Shown here in pieces: positions 1 through 8,902 of a stretch of 52,172 bases of DNA. The position numbers and the translations under genes were made by a program. Numbering within the stretch: the first letter of the stretch is position 1; every line of letters starts with the position of its first letter. The notes under the pieces are model-generated. The model was not told the origin of the DNA. It made no database searches and worked only from the letters and a program-made list of their open reading frames with translations. The DNA is taken from the NCBI GenBank assembly GCA_002315555.1, contig DCHF01000025.1:1-52172 (forward strand). The letters run 5' to 3'. Origin of the DNA: Lachnospiraceae bacterium UBA1759 (GTDB lineage: Bacteria > Bacillota > Clostridia > Lachnospirales > Lachnospiraceae).

Positions 1-149
1 TCAACACCTTCAATATGGGCGTCGGCATGAGCATCACCGTTGCTCCGGAGGATGCGGACAAGGCCATTGAGATCCTGAAGGCACACGGCGAAGACGCTTA
101 TGTCATCGGTACGGTCGTTACTTCCGATACCAAGATCACGATATGCTGA
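1..149 (+). CDS. purM: Phosphoribosylformylglycinamidine cyclo-ligase (AIR synthase), C-terminal end
   Basis: Only the last 48 codons are in the window; the reading frame starts at base 3 and ends at the TGA at 147-149. The residues FNMGVGM followed by a segment ending AYVIGTV are the typical C-terminal glycine-rich turn and last strand of PurM, the enzyme that closes the imidazole ring (FGAM to AIR) in purine synthesis. Its position directly before purN, a PurO-like gene, AICAR transformylase, purD and purL supports this. The stop overlaps the start of the next gene by seven bases, so the two are translationally coupled. The fragment is too short to judge activity. Confidence 0.85.
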   Translation, partial: NTFNMGVGMSITVAPEDADKAIEILKAHGEDAYVIGTVVTSDTKITIC

Positions 150-742
150 CTAAGGTAAAGTCCGGCATTGCGGCCGGCATCATGATCGCCATCGGCGGAT
201 CCGTTTACTTATCCTGCGATACCAAATGGGTCGGTGCGATCCTCTTCTCTGTAGCCCTTCTCACGATCTGCTACCAGGGCTACTCCCTTTTTACGGGTAA
301 GATCGGATTCATTCCGGAAAACCATGATAAGGAAGCCTTTTCCGTTCTTCTTTTAGGACTCCTCGGCAATTTCATCGCCACGGTCCTTCTGGGTCTGGTC
401 CTGCGTTATGCGGTCCCGTCCATCGGCGCAGCTGCGGAAGCGGCCTGCGCGGCAAGAATGGAACAGAAGCTTCTGCAGACGCTGATCCGCGCTGTCTTCT
501 GCGGTATCCTGATGTATACCGCAGTCAGCATCTACCGCGACAGGAAAACGATCACCGGCATCCTCTTCTGTATTCCGGTCTTCATCTTAAGCGGTTTTGA
601 GCATTCCATCGCCGACATGTTCTATTTTGCGGCTGCCGGAATGTTCAGTCTGAAAGTTGTCCTGTTTATCATCACAGTCCTCATCGGCAACACGATCGGC
701 GGCATGCTGTATCCGTTCTTAATGCCGAAGAAAGGAAACTGA
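143..742 (+). CDS. Short formate/nitrite transporter (FNT) family channel
   Basis: 199 residues with six predicted hydrophobic helices (about 8-25, 30-50, 65-90, 112-130, 138-155 and 168-190). FNT hallmarks are visible: KSGIAAG in helix 1, the LFTGK turn after helix 2, LGLLGNF in helix 3, GFEHSIADMF at about residues 151-160, and a GNTIGG repeat near the C terminus. FNT proteins are pentameric channels for formate, nitrite or hydrosulfide. This one is about 60-80 residues shorter than FocA, with short loops and no cytoplasmic tail. It overlaps the purM stop and ends one base before purN. Because PurN and the AICAR transformylase use 10-formyl-THF, and fhs lies downstream, formate import for purine carbons is the natural inference. 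The substrate is not shown by the sequence. Confidence 0.82.
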   Translation: MLTKVKSGIAAGIMIAIGGSVYLSCDTKWVGAILFSVALLTICYQGYSLFTGKIGFIPENHDKEAFSVLLLGLLGNFIATVLLGLVLRYAVPSIGAAAEAACAARMEQKLLQTLIRAVFCGILMYTAVSIYRDRKTITGILFCIPVFILSGFEHSIADMFYFAAAGMFSLKVVLFIITVLIGNTIGGMLYPFLMPKKGN

Positions 743-743
743 C

Positions 744-1361
744 ATGAAAAAAGCAAGAGTCGCTGTCCTTTGTTCGGGCGGCGGAACCAATCTCCAGGCC
801 ATCATCGATGCGGAAAAGTCCGGCATTATTAAAAACGGTGAGGTGGTCCTGGTACTCGCAAACACAAAAAAGGCTTATGCGCTTGAACGCGCGGAAAATG
901 CCGGCATCGAGCACGCGTATTATACGAAAAAGATGTGCGGCGGTCAGGAAGCCTTTGAAGATAAGCTCATCGAGGTTCTGGACGGGCATGACATCGATCT
1001 GATCGTGCTGGCCGGCTTCATGGCGATCTTAAGTGAGAAATTCACCTCACACTACCCCAAACGGATCATCAATATTCATCCGTCCCTCATTCCCTCCTTC
1101 TGCGGTGAAGGCTTTTACGGTCTCAAGGTCCATGAAGCGGCACTGGCAAAAGGCGTGAAGGTTACCGGCGCGACCGTGCATTTCGTCAATGAAATACCGG
1201 ACGGCGGCGAGATCATCATGCAGAAGGCCGTGAATGTACGTCCCGGTGATACGCCCGAAAAGCTTCAGCTGCGTGTCATGAAACAGGCCGAATGGAAGAT
1301 CTTCCCGGCCGCTGTGGAACAGGTTTCCGCTGAAATCGTAAAGAACAAGGAGAACGCATGA
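744..1361 (+). CDS. purN: Phosphoribosylglycinamide formyltransferase (GAR transformylase)
   Basis: 205 residues, the normal PurN length. It transfers the formyl group of 10-formyl-THF to GAR. Seen: the N-terminal nucleotide-binding strand and loop LCSGGGTNLQ (residues 9-18), the catalytic motif INIHPSLIP with N110 and H112, and D153 in IPDGGEII, matching the Asn-His-Asp triad of the family. The start is one base after the FNT stop. The gene ends in an ATGA overlap with the next gene. It belongs to the same operon as purM and the PurO-like gene. Confidence 0.97.
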   Translation: MKKARVAVLCSGGGTNLQAIIDAEKSGIIKNGEVVLVLANTKKAYALERAENAGIEHAYYTKKMCGGQEAFEDKLIEVLDGHDIDLIVLAGFMAILSEKFTSHYPKRIINIHPSLIPSFCGEGFYGLKVHEAALAKGVKVTGATVHFVNEIPDGGEIIMQKAVNVRPGDTPEKLQLRVMKQAEWKIFPAAVEQVSAEIVKNKENA

Positions 1362-2077
1362 ACATCTACAAGATCAATGACATCGGTGAACTGATCACCG
1401 GAAATTCCTACGTGGGCCGCGGCATCGTCATCGGCAAGTCCGCAGACGGAAAGAACGCCGTTTCCGCATATTTCATCATGGGCAGAAGCGCCAACAGCAG
1501 AAACCGTATCTTCACCGAGAAGAACGATGCGGTATACACCGAGCCCTTCGATGCTTCCAAGGTCGAGGATCCGAGCCTGATCATCTACGCTGCGATCCGT
1601 AAGCTTGATAACAAGCTGATCGTCACGAACGGCGACCAGACCGATACCATCTACGACGGCGTGAAGGCCGGCAAATCCTTCAGCGAGTCCCTGACCGTCC
1701 GTGAGTTTGAGCCGGATGCTCCGAACTTAACTCCCAGAATCAGCGGTATGCTCACCTTCAAGAACAATGATTTCACCTATGACATGAGCATTTTAAAGAG
1801 TATCGACGAAGAAGGCACGGATTGCGCCCGCTACTCCTTCGCATACCCGTCCAAGGCAGGCCTCGGCCACTTCATCCACACCTATGTGTGCGACGGCAAC
1901 CCGATCCCGACCTTCCAGGGCGAGCCGGAACGCGTTCAGATCCCGAACGACATCGACGCTTTCACAAATACCCTTTGGACCGCACTCGACGAAAACAACA
2001 AGATCTCTCTTTACGTCCGTTACACCGACCTGGAAACCGGCGCTGAAGTGAACCGCATGATCAACAAGAATAAATAA
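1358..2077 (+). CDS. purO: IMP cyclohydrolase, PurO-like
   Basis: 239 residues. The N-terminal stretch with YVGRGIVIGKS and the segment YFIMGRSANSRNRIF (about residues 38-52) fit the PurO-type IMP cyclohydrolase family (Pfam IMP_cyclohyd), first known from methanogens and also found in many clostridia. It closes FAICAR to IMP, the last step of purine synthesis, a step that most bacteria assign to the N-terminal domain of bifunctional PurH. Here the next gene is an AICAR transformylase that lacks that domain, which explains the need for this one. It overlaps purN by ATGA and sits 10 bases before the transformylase, whose ribosome site (GAGGTG) lies in that gap. Family assignment is from recognition of the motif and context. 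Confidence 0.85.
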   Translation: MNIYKINDIGELITGNSYVGRGIVIGKSADGKNAVSAYFIMGRSANSRNRIFTEKNDAVYTEPFDASKVEDPSLIIYAAIRKLDNKLIVTNGDQTDTIYDGVKAGKSFSESLTVREFEPDAPNLTPRISGMLTFKNNDFTYDMSILKSIDEEGTDCARYSFAYPSKAGLGHFIHTYVCDGNPIPTFQGEPERVQIPNDIDAFTNTLWTALDENNKISLYVRYTDLETGAEVNRMINKNK

Positions 2078-2087
2078 GAGGTGTGAC

Positions 2088-3272
2088 ATGAACGAATTTG
2101 AATTAAAGTACGGCTGCAACCCGAACCAGAAACCCGCGCGCATCTATATGAAGGACGGCAGCGAGCTGCCGATCAAGGTCTTAAACGGCCGCCCGGGCTA
2201 CATCAACTTCCTGGATGCTTTCAACTCCTGGCAGTTAGTCAAGGAATTAAAGGAGATCCTCGGTCTTCCGGCGGTCACCTCCTTCAAGCACGTCAGCCCG
2301 ACCTCCGCTGCAGTCGGTCTTCCGCTCGATGAAAAGTTAAAGAAGGCCTGCTTCGTGACCGATGTCAAGGGTCTGGACGAGTCTCCGCTCGCTTGCGCAT
2401 ATGCAAGAGCCCGCGGTACCGACCGTATGTCCTCCTTCGGTGACTGGGTCGCTCTCTCCGATGTCTGCGACGTGACCACCGCAAAGATGATCAAGCGTGA
2501 AGTATCCGACGGTATCATTGCTCCGGGTTACGAGCCGGAAGCGCTGGAGATCCTGAAGCAGAAGAAAAACGGCGGATACAACATCGTCGAAGTCGATCCG
2601 GACTATGTACCGGCCGCTCAGGAGACCAAGGAAGTCTTCGGTATCACCTTCGAGCAGGGTCACAACTTCTTCCGTATCGATGAAGAGCTGTTAAAGAACA
2701 TCGTTACCGAAAATAAAGATCTTCCCGAGACCGCAAAGCGCGACCTTATCATCGCGCTGATCACCCTGAAGTACACCCAGTCCAACTCCGTCTGCTATGC
2801 TGTCGACGGCCAGGCGATCGGTGTAGGCGCAGGTCAGCAGTCCCGTATCCATTGCACGCGTCTTGCGGGCACCAAGGCAGATACCTGGTTCCTGCGTCAG
2901 TCCGATAAGGTCCTGAACCTTCCGTTCAAGAAGAAGCTCGGACGTCCGGAACGCGATAATGTCATCGACAACTACATCAACCAGAACGAAGAGGATGTCT
3001 GCGCAGACGGTAACTGGCAGAATTACTTTGAGACGCAGCCCGAACCCTTCACCAAGGAAGAACAGGCCGCCTATCTTGCGACCAAGACCGGTGTTGCTCT
3101 CGGTTCCGATGCGTTCTTCCCGTTCAGCGACAACATCGAGCGCGCATACAGAAGCGGCGTTATGTACATCGCAGAGCCGGGCGGATCCGTTCGTGATGAC
3201 GCGGTCATCGAGTGCTGCGATAAGTACGGTATCACGATGGCGTTCACCGGAATGCGTTTATTCCATCATTAA
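2088..3272 (+). CDS. purH: AICAR transformylase (PurH C-terminal domain only)
   Basis: 394 residues, corresponding to the formyltransferase part of PurH; the MGS-like cyclohydrolase domain (about 200 residues) is absent and the protein starts cleanly at the transformylase fold (LKYGCNPNQKPAR). It makes FAICAR from AICAR with 10-formyl-THF. K67 and H68 in SFKHVSPTSAA are the expected catalytic Lys-His pair, and IGVGAGQQSRIHCTRLAGTKA (about residues 242-262) is the conserved substrate-binding block. The missing cyclohydrolase activity is supplied by the preceding PurO-like protein. The absence of any upstream coding in frame, and a good ribosome site, show that the short form is natural rather than a truncation. 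Confidence 0.94.
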   Translation: MNEFELKYGCNPNQKPARIYMKDGSELPIKVLNGRPGYINFLDAFNSWQLVKELKEILGLPAVTSFKHVSPTSAAVGLPLDEKLKKACFVTDVKGLDESPLACAYARARGTDRMSSFGDWVALSDVCDVTTAKMIKREVSDGIIAPGYEPEALEILKQKKNGGYNIVEVDPDYVPAAQETKEVFGITFEQGHNFFRIDEELLKNIVTENKDLPETAKRDLIIALITLKYTQSNSVCYAVDGQAIGVGAGQQSRIHCTRLAGTKADTWFLRQSDKVLNLPFKKKLGRPERDNVIDNYINQNEEDVCADGNWQNYFETQPEPFTKEEQAAYLATKTGVALGSDAFFPFSDNIERAYRSGVMYIAEPGGSVRDDAVIECCDKYGITMAFTGMRLFHH

Positions 3273-3458
3273 TCAGGTAAGCGGTCTCTCGGAAAGCCGT
3301 GTACCGGCATATAAAGAAATAATACGCTTAAGGATCACGGGAATACGAAGTGATCCCCCGGTATCACCGTAACGTGACCGGAAACTGATAAGCTTCTAAA
3401 GGTTGTGTTATACACGACCTATTGTGACCGGAATCATAATCTGAAAAGGAGATCTCAC
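3273..3458 (+). other. Purine operon internal gap with several hairpins
   Basis: 186 bases between the AICAR transformylase and purD, the only long gap in the operon. No gene is supported. Seen: a GATCAC/GTGATC stem around 3332-3353, a 9-base near repeat GTGACCGGAA at about 3373 and 3423, and a hairpin AGGTTGTG-TTATA-CACGACCT around 3402-3422. There is no U-tract that would make a terminator. The ribosome site AAAGGAG lies 9 bases before the purD ATG at 3459. The gap may be an RNA processing or control element; I could not match it to a known purine, ZTP or PRPP riboswitch core. Confidence 0.4.
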
Positions 3459-4727
3459 ATGAAACTCATGGTCATCGGCGGAGGCGGACGCGAACACGCA
3501 ATCATCAAAAAATTAAAAGAGAATTCCACGATCGACACGATCTACGCGCTTCCCGGAAACGGCGGCATCGCCCTCGATGCCGAGTGCGTAAACATCGCGG
3601 CGACGGACATCGACGGCATCGTTGGCTTTGCCCGTGAAAACGCGATCGATTACGCGGTCGTTGCCCCGGATGATCCGCTGGTCCTGGGCTGTGTCGATGC
3701 CCTGAACGAGCTCGGCATCCCCTGCTTCGGCCCCACGAAGGCCGCTGCCATCATCGAAGGCAGCAAGGTCTTCTCTAAGAATCTCATGAAGAAATACGGC
3801 ATCCCGACCGCGCAGTACGAAGTCTTCACCGACGCTGAAAAAGCGCTCGAATATGTGAAGACCGCTCCGATCCCGACCGTCATCAAGGCCGATGGTCTTG
3901 CGCTCGGCAAGGGCGTCATCATTGCGATGACCGTGCAGGAAGCGGAAGAAGCCATCGTCGAGATCATGCAGGACAAGAAGTTCGGTGCCAGCGGCAACCA
4001 GATCGTCATCGAAGAGTTTCTGACCGGTCCGGAAGTTTCCGTCCTTTCCTTCACCGACGGCAACGTTGTGAAGCCGATGGTCTCCTCCATGGACCACAAG
4101 CGCGCCGGTGACAACGATACCGGCCTGAACACGGGCGGCATGGGCACCATCGCCCCGAACCCGTACTACACGAAAGACGTCGCTGACCGCTGCATGGAAG
4201 AGATCTTCCTGCCGACCATCCGTGCTATGAAAGCCGAAGGCCGCACCTTCAAGGGTTGCCTGTACTTCGGCCTGATGATCACCGAAAACGGTCCCAAGGT
4301 CATCGAATACAACTGCCGCTTCGGCGATCCGGAGACGCAGGTCGTCCTTCCGCTCATGACCTCCGATCTCTTCACCGTCATGCAGGCAGTCACAAACGAG
4401 ACACTCGCCGACACCCCGGTGGAATTTGCCGATGCGAACGCTTCTTGCGTCGTTATGGCTTCCGCAGGTTACCCGGTCTCTTACGAAAAGGGTTATGAAA
4501 TGACCATTCCGGAAGACGTTCTGCCGTATGTTTACATCGCAGGCGCCAAGGAAAAGGACGGAAAGCTTCTGACAAACGGCGGCCGCGTTCTGGGTGTCAC
4601 CTCAGTCGCTTCCACGTTAAAGGACGCCATCGCCGCTTCCTACGAAAAGGTCGAAAAGATCCATTTTGACAACGCATTCTATCGTCACGACATCGGTGCC
4701 CGCGCACTTATGAAAACGGAGGACTAA
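3459..4727 (+). CDS. purD: Phosphoribosylamine-glycine ligase (GAR synthetase)
   Basis: 422 residues, full length. It joins phosphoribosylamine and glycine with ATP. The start ATG at 3459 is chosen because AAAGGAG lies just upstream and the protein then begins MKLMVIGGGGREHAI, the invariant PurD N terminus; an in-frame ATG at 3405 would add 18 unrelated residues. ATP-grasp features: FSKNLMKKYGIPTA (lid hinge), VIKADGLALGKGV (about residues 140-152), the SVLSFTDG segment and NTGGMGTIAPNPYY (about residues 224-237), and EYNCRFGDPETQ (metal ligands). It ends two bases before purL, with the purL ribosome site GGAGGA overlapping its last codons. Confidence 0.97.
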   Translation: MKLMVIGGGGREHAIIKKLKENSTIDTIYALPGNGGIALDAECVNIAATDIDGIVGFARENAIDYAVVAPDDPLVLGCVDALNELGIPCFGPTKAAAIIEGSKVFSKNLMKKYGIPTAQYEVFTDAEKALEYVKTAPIPTVIKADGLALGKGVIIAMTVQEAEEAIVEIMQDKKFGASGNQIVIEEFLTGPEVSVLSFTDGNVVKPMVSSMDHKRAGDNDTGLNTGGMGTIAPNPYYTKDVADRCMEEIFLPTIRAMKAEGRTFKGCLYFGLMITENGPKVIEYNCRFGDPETQVVLPLMTSDLFTVMQAVTNETLADTPVEFADANASCVVMASAGYPVSYEKGYEMTIPEDVLPYVYIAGAKEKDGKLLTNGGRVLGVTSVASTLKDAIAASYEKVEKIHFDNAFYRHDIGARALMKTED

Positions 4728-4729
4728 CC

Positions 4730-7700
4730 ATGGTTTACAGAGTTTATGCCGAAAAGAAAAAAGAGCTCGCCAATGAAGCAAAGGCTCTTTTAAACGACGC
4801 CCGCAAGCTCCTGTCCATCAAGACGCTTGAGGATGTCCGCATTCTGAATCGCTACGACGTTGAAAACTGCTCCGAAGAGCTTTTCAACTATGCCATTCAG
4901 ACCGTATTTACCGAGCCGCAGCTCGACATCGCTTCTTCCGGTTTTGACGCGGAAGGCGCGACCGTATTCGCAGTCGAATACCTGCCGGGTCAGTTTGACC
5001 AGCGTGCAGACTCCGCTGCGCAGTGTATCCAGATCATTTCTCAGGGCGATCGTCCGCTGATCCGTTCCGCAAAGGTCTACCTCCTTTACGGCGCACTCTC
5101 CGATGCCGATATTGCCGAGATCAAGAAATACGTCATCAACCCGGTGGAAGCCCGCGAGGCCGATCTTGCGCTCCCGGAGACCTTAAAAACCGAGTACGAG
5201 ATCCCGACCACGGTCCGCACCCTGGACGGTTTCCTCGAACTGGACCGCAAAGGCCTTGAGGAGTTCGTTGCTCAGTACGGTCTGGCCATGGATGCCGATG
5301 ACATCGCATTCTGCCAGGACTATTTCAAGACCGAACACCGCGATCCGACCATCACCGAGATCCGCATGATCGACACCTACTGGTCCGATCATTGCCGTCA
5401 TACCACCTTCCTCACCGTCATCGACGATGTGAAGTTTGAAGACGAGCTCCTCCAGTCCGCTTACGAAGATTACATGAACGTCCGCAGGGAGCTGGGCCGC
5501 ACGAAGCCGGTATGCCTGATGGATCTTGCGACCATCGCAGTCAAATATCTGAAGAAGCACGGCAAACTGAACAAGCTGGACGAGTCCGAAGAGATCAACG
5601 CATGTACCGTTAAGGTCGATGTGGATGTGGACGGCGTCACCGAGCCGTGGCTGCTGTTATTCAAGAACGAAACGCACAACCATCCGACCGAGATCGAGCC
5701 CTTTGGTGGTGCTGCGACCTGCATCGGCGGTGCCATCCGTGACCCGCTGTCCGGCCGTTCCTACGTTTACGGCGCAATGCGTCTGACCGGCGCCGCAGAT
5801 CCGACCGTTCCGGTCTCCGAAACGATCCCGGGCAAGCTCCCGCAGCGTAAGCTCGTTACTACCGCTGCTGCCGGCTACTCATCCTACGGCAACCAGATCG
5901 GCCTTGCGACCGGCATCGTTGACGAACTGTATCATCCGGGTTACGCTGCAAAGCACCTGGAGGTCGGCGCAGTCATCGCTGCGGCTCCGGCTGAAAACGT
6001 CCGCCGCGAAGTTCCGGCTCCGGGCGACATCGTCATCCTGCTCGGCGGTTCCACCGGCCGTGACGGCATCGGCGGTGCTACCGGCTCCTCCAAGGCGCAC
6101 AACGCACACTCCGTTGAGACCTGCGGTGCAGAAGTCCAGAAAGGTAATGCACCGGAAGAAAGAAAGCTTCAGCGCCTGTTCCGTTCCAGGGAAGCCTGCC
6201 GCATGATCAAGCGCTGCAACGACTTCGGTGCGGGCGGTGTATCCGTTGCCATCGGCGAACTTGCGGACGGTCTTGAGATCAACTTAAACAACGTTCCGAA
6301 GAAGTACGACGGTCTGGACGGTACCGAGCTTGCGATCTCCGAATCCCAGGAGCGTATGGCCGTTGTCATCGAGCCCGAAAATGTCGATGCTTTCCTGAAG
6401 CTCGCAAACGAAGAAAACCTGCAGGCTTGTCCGGTCGCCGTTGTAAAGGCGGAACCGCGCCTGACCATGTTCTGGAATGACAAGAAGATCGTCGATGTCA
6501 GCCGTGAATTCCTGAATTCAAACGGTGCCGACAAGCACATCGTCATCACTCCGGAAAGCCCGAAGGCCGTTGAAAAGACGGTAGAAGGCACCTTTACCGA
6601 TAATTACAAAGCACTCGCAAAGGACCTGAACGTCTGCTCCAAGCGCGGTCTGTCCGAACGTTTTGACTCTACCATCGGCGCAGGCACCGTACTGATGCCC
6701 TTTGGCGGTAAGAACCAGCTGACGCCCATTCAGGCGATGGTCCAGAAGGTCTCCGTTGAAAAGAAGCATACCGACGACTGCTCGCTGATGTCCTGGGGCT
6801 ACAACCCCTACCTGACCGAGAAGAGCCCGTTCCACGGCGCTTACCTCGCAGTCGTTGAATCCGTTTCCAAGCTGATCGCTACCGGCGCAAAGTTTGAAGA
6901 CGTTTATCTGACCTTCCAGGAATACTTCGAGAAGCCCGGTCAGGACGGCAAGCGCTGGGGCCAGCCGCTTGCGGCACTGCTCGGTGCGTTTGAGGCGCAG
7001 GTCGAACTGGGCATCGGTTCCATCGGCGGTAAGGACTCCATGTCCGGTTCCTTCGAAAAGCTCGATGTTCCGCCCACGCTGATCTCCTTCGCCGTTACGA
7101 TGGAGAAGGTCGCAAGCATCGTATCTCCGGAATTCAAGAAGGCCGGCAACAAGCTCGTCCTCGTAAAACCGGAATATACGGAAAAGGGTCTTCCGGATAC
7201 CGCTTCTCTCCTTGCGCTGTACGATGAAGTCCATGCGCTCATGGCAGACGGTACCGCGGTCTCTGCTTACACGCCGTGCTTTGGCGGTGTGGCGGAAGCC
7301 GTTATGAAGATGGCCTTCGGTAACAGCCTGGGCTTTACCTATGCGGACGGTGTGACCATGAACGATCTGTTCGGTTACAACTACGGCGCATTCCTGTTAG
7401 AGGTTCCGGCCGATGCAGCCATCGGCACCGAGATCGGTGTCATCACCGGTGATGCGGTGATCAAGGGATTCGGCGAAACCATCGCCCTTTCGGAGCTCCT
7501 CGGTGATTTCGAAGGCAAGCTCGAGAAAGTCTACAGCTGCAACATTCCGGACAACAACGGTCCGGTCGAGAACTTCTCCTACACCGCGACCTCTTATCCG
7601 GCACCGGCCGTAAAGACCGCAAAGCCGAAGGTCCTGATCCCGGCATTTCCGGGCACCAACTGCGAATACGACTCCGCAAAGGCTGTTCGTGACGCAGGTG

Positions 7701-8419
7701 CGGAACCGGAGATCATCGTCATCAACAACCTGACCGCAGCCGGCATCCAGTCTTCCGTCGACAAATTCGCGGAAAGCCTGAAGACCTCTCAGATGATCTT
7801 CATTCCGGGCGGTTTCTCCGGCGGCGACGAACCGGATGGCTCCGCTAAGTTCATTACCGCATTCTTCCGTAATGCAGCCATCAAGGACGGTGTAACCGAT
7901 CTTCTTGAGAACCGTGACGGTTTAATGTGCGGTATCTGCAACGGCTTCCAGGCGCTGATCAAGCTGGGTCTTGTGCCGTACGGCAAGATCATCGATACCG
8001 ATGAGACCTGCCCGACCCTGACCTTCAATACCATCGCGCGCCATCAGTCCAAGATCGTCCGCACCCGTATTGCTTCCAACAAGTCTCCGTGGCTCAGCCT
8101 GATGAATACCGGCGACATCGTCAGTGTTCCGATTTCCCACGGTGAAGGCCGCTTCCTGGCCGATGAAGCGCTGATCCGCGAGCTTGCCGCAAACGGACAG
8201 ATCGCGACTCAGTATGTGGATCTCGACGGTAACGCTACCACCGATGTTCACTTCAATCCGAATGACTCCATGTATGCGATCGAAGGCATTACGTCGCCGG
8301 ATGGACGCGTCATCGGTAAGATGGGCCATAGCGAACGTGTGGGCGCCGGCCTCTACAAGAACGTACCGGGCAACTACGACATCCGCATGTTTGAGGCAGC
8401 GGTAAAGTATTTCAATTAA
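4730..8419 (+). CDS. purL: Phosphoribosylformylglycinamidine synthase, single chain
   Basis: 1229 residues. It converts FGAR plus glutamine to FGAM. It is a one-polypeptide enzyme (PurS-like, PurL synthase and PurQ glutaminase parts fused) but of the shorter clostridial clade rather than the roughly 1300-residue enterobacterial form. Seen: the DTYWSDHCRHTTF motif near residue 215, the nucleotide and metal site with FKNETHNHPTEIEPFGGAAT (about residues 310-330), and a C-terminal class I glutamine amidotransferase from about residue 965. The glutaminase has nucleophile C1070 in CGICNGFQ and H1200 and E1202 in GHSER. It ends the purine operon; its stop is followed by an 870 bp gap with no clear simple terminator. 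Confidence 0.97.
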   Translation: MVYRVYAEKKKELANEAKALLNDARKLLSIKTLEDVRILNRYDVENCSEELFNYAIQTVFTEPQLDIASSGFDAEGATVFAVEYLPGQFDQRADSAAQCIQIISQGDRPLIRSAKVYLLYGALSDADIAEIKKYVINPVEAREADLALPETLKTEYEIPTTVRTLDGFLELDRKGLEEFVAQYGLAMDADDIAFCQDYFKTEHRDPTITEIRMIDTYWSDHCRHTTFLTVIDDVKFEDELLQSAYEDYMNVRRELGRTKPVCLMDLATIAVKYLKKHGKLNKLDESEEINACTVKVDVDVDGVTEPWLLLFKNETHNHPTEIEPFGGAATCIGGAIRDPLSGRSYVYGAMRLTGAADPTVPVSETIPGKLPQRKLVTTAAAGYSSYGNQIGLATGIVDELYHPGYAAKHLEVGAVIAAAPAENVRREVPAPGDIVILLGGSTGRDGIGGATGSSKAHNAHSVETCGAEVQKGNAPEERKLQRLFRSREACRMIKRCNDFGAGGVSVAIGELADGLEINLNNVPKKYDGLDGTELAISESQERMAVVIEPENVDAFLKLANEENLQACPVAVVKAEPRLTMFWNDKKIVDVSREFLNSNGADKHIVITPESPKAVEKTVEGTFTDNYKALAKDLNVCSKRGLSERFDSTIGAGTVLMPFGGKNQLTPIQAMVQKVSVEKKHTDDCSLMSWGYNPYLTEKSPFHGAYLAVVESVSKLIATGAKFEDVYLTFQEYFEKPGQDGKRWGQPLAALLGAFEAQVELGIGSIGGKDSMSGSFEKLDVPPTLISFAVTMEKVASIVSPEFKKAGNKLVLVKPEYTEKGLPDTASLLALYDEVHALMADGTAVSAYTPCFGGVAEAVMKMAFGNSLGFTYADGVTMNDLFGYNYGAFLLEVPADAAIGTEIGVITGDAVIKGFGETIALSELLGDFEGKLEKVYSCNIPDNNGPVENFSYTATSYPAPAVKTAKPKVLIPAFPGTNCEYDSAKAVRDAGAEPEIIVINNLTAAGIQSSVDKFAESLKTSQMIFIPGGFSGGDEPDGSAKFITAFFRNAAIKDGVTDLLENRDGLMCGICNGFQALIKLGLVPYGKIIDTDETCPTLTFNTIARHQSKIVRTRIASNKSPWLSLMNTGDIVSVPISHGEGRFLADEALIRELAANGQIATQYVDLDGNATTDVHFNPNDSMYAIEGITSPDGRVIGKMGHSERVGAGLYKNVPGNYDIRMFEAAVKYFN

Positions 8420-8428
8420 CTATATGTG

Positions 8429-8680
8429 TCCTGCGACCTGATCACAGTGTTCGCGCATGGTGACCTGAACATCGCGTCCGTTTCCGAAATATGCTGTTTC
8501 TCCGGGGTACTGCTCTCGCACAGCTCGGGTGCCCCCAGCGGTACTAAGCTCAGCTTCGTGCAGCTGCACTCGCTTCACTAAGTACCGGGACCCGAGAGCC
8601 CCCTCCGAAATCAGCATATGACCGGAAACTGCTGCGACGGTCAGATCATTTGCTCTATACACTGTGATCGGGACGCAGGA
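8429..8680 (-). ncRNA. Candidate structured RNA element A (long imperfect palindrome)
   Basis: The 252 bases form one long imperfect inverted repeat: the outer arms TCCTGCG..ATCACAGTGT (8429-8450) pair with ACACTGTGAT..CGCAGGA (8659-8680). A second paired block is AATATGCTG near 8488-8496 against CAGCATAT near 8612-8619. Read on the minus strand, the tip contains GGGGCTCTCGGGTC (8602-8589), CTTAGTGAA (8582-8574), CTTAG (8548-8544), CCCGAGC (8529-8523), CGAGAG (8518-8513), GTACCC (8510-8505) and AGAAACA (8501-8495). The same blocks occur in the same order, mostly at identical spacings, in element B on the other strand, so orientation is set by that comparison. It lies 9 bases after the purL stop, opposite to purL. 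Family not identified; it could instead be a mobile palindromic element. Confidence 0.6.
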
Positions 8681-8902
8681 AACGTTCAGTGAATACTCGC
8701 AAACAATTAGACTCACTCGACCAGTAACTGAAGCCCCACGTAGTCATTACTGAGAATTCAATTTATATTACTCCCCCGCTTTCATAACTTCGGATGGCGG
8801 AATGACCGGCAGACTCATGGAGGACGGCAGCGTCCGGTTTGCCGGAAAGAGTTTTGAATTCTTAAGACAGCCCGGACCGGCATTCGTTTCACAGTTTTTA
8901 TA
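8681..8902. other. Spacer between the two structured elements
   Basis: 222 bases separating the 5' ends of the two head-to-head elements. No gene is supported. An open frame running through about 8755-8909 (+) ends LRQPGPAFVSQFL but has no ribosome site and I do not recognise it. A 64-codon frame on the minus strand (8768-8962) overlaps element B and looks random. An AT-rich stretch near 8755-8772 could carry promoters for either element, but I see no convincing -35/-10 pair. Confidence 0.3.
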
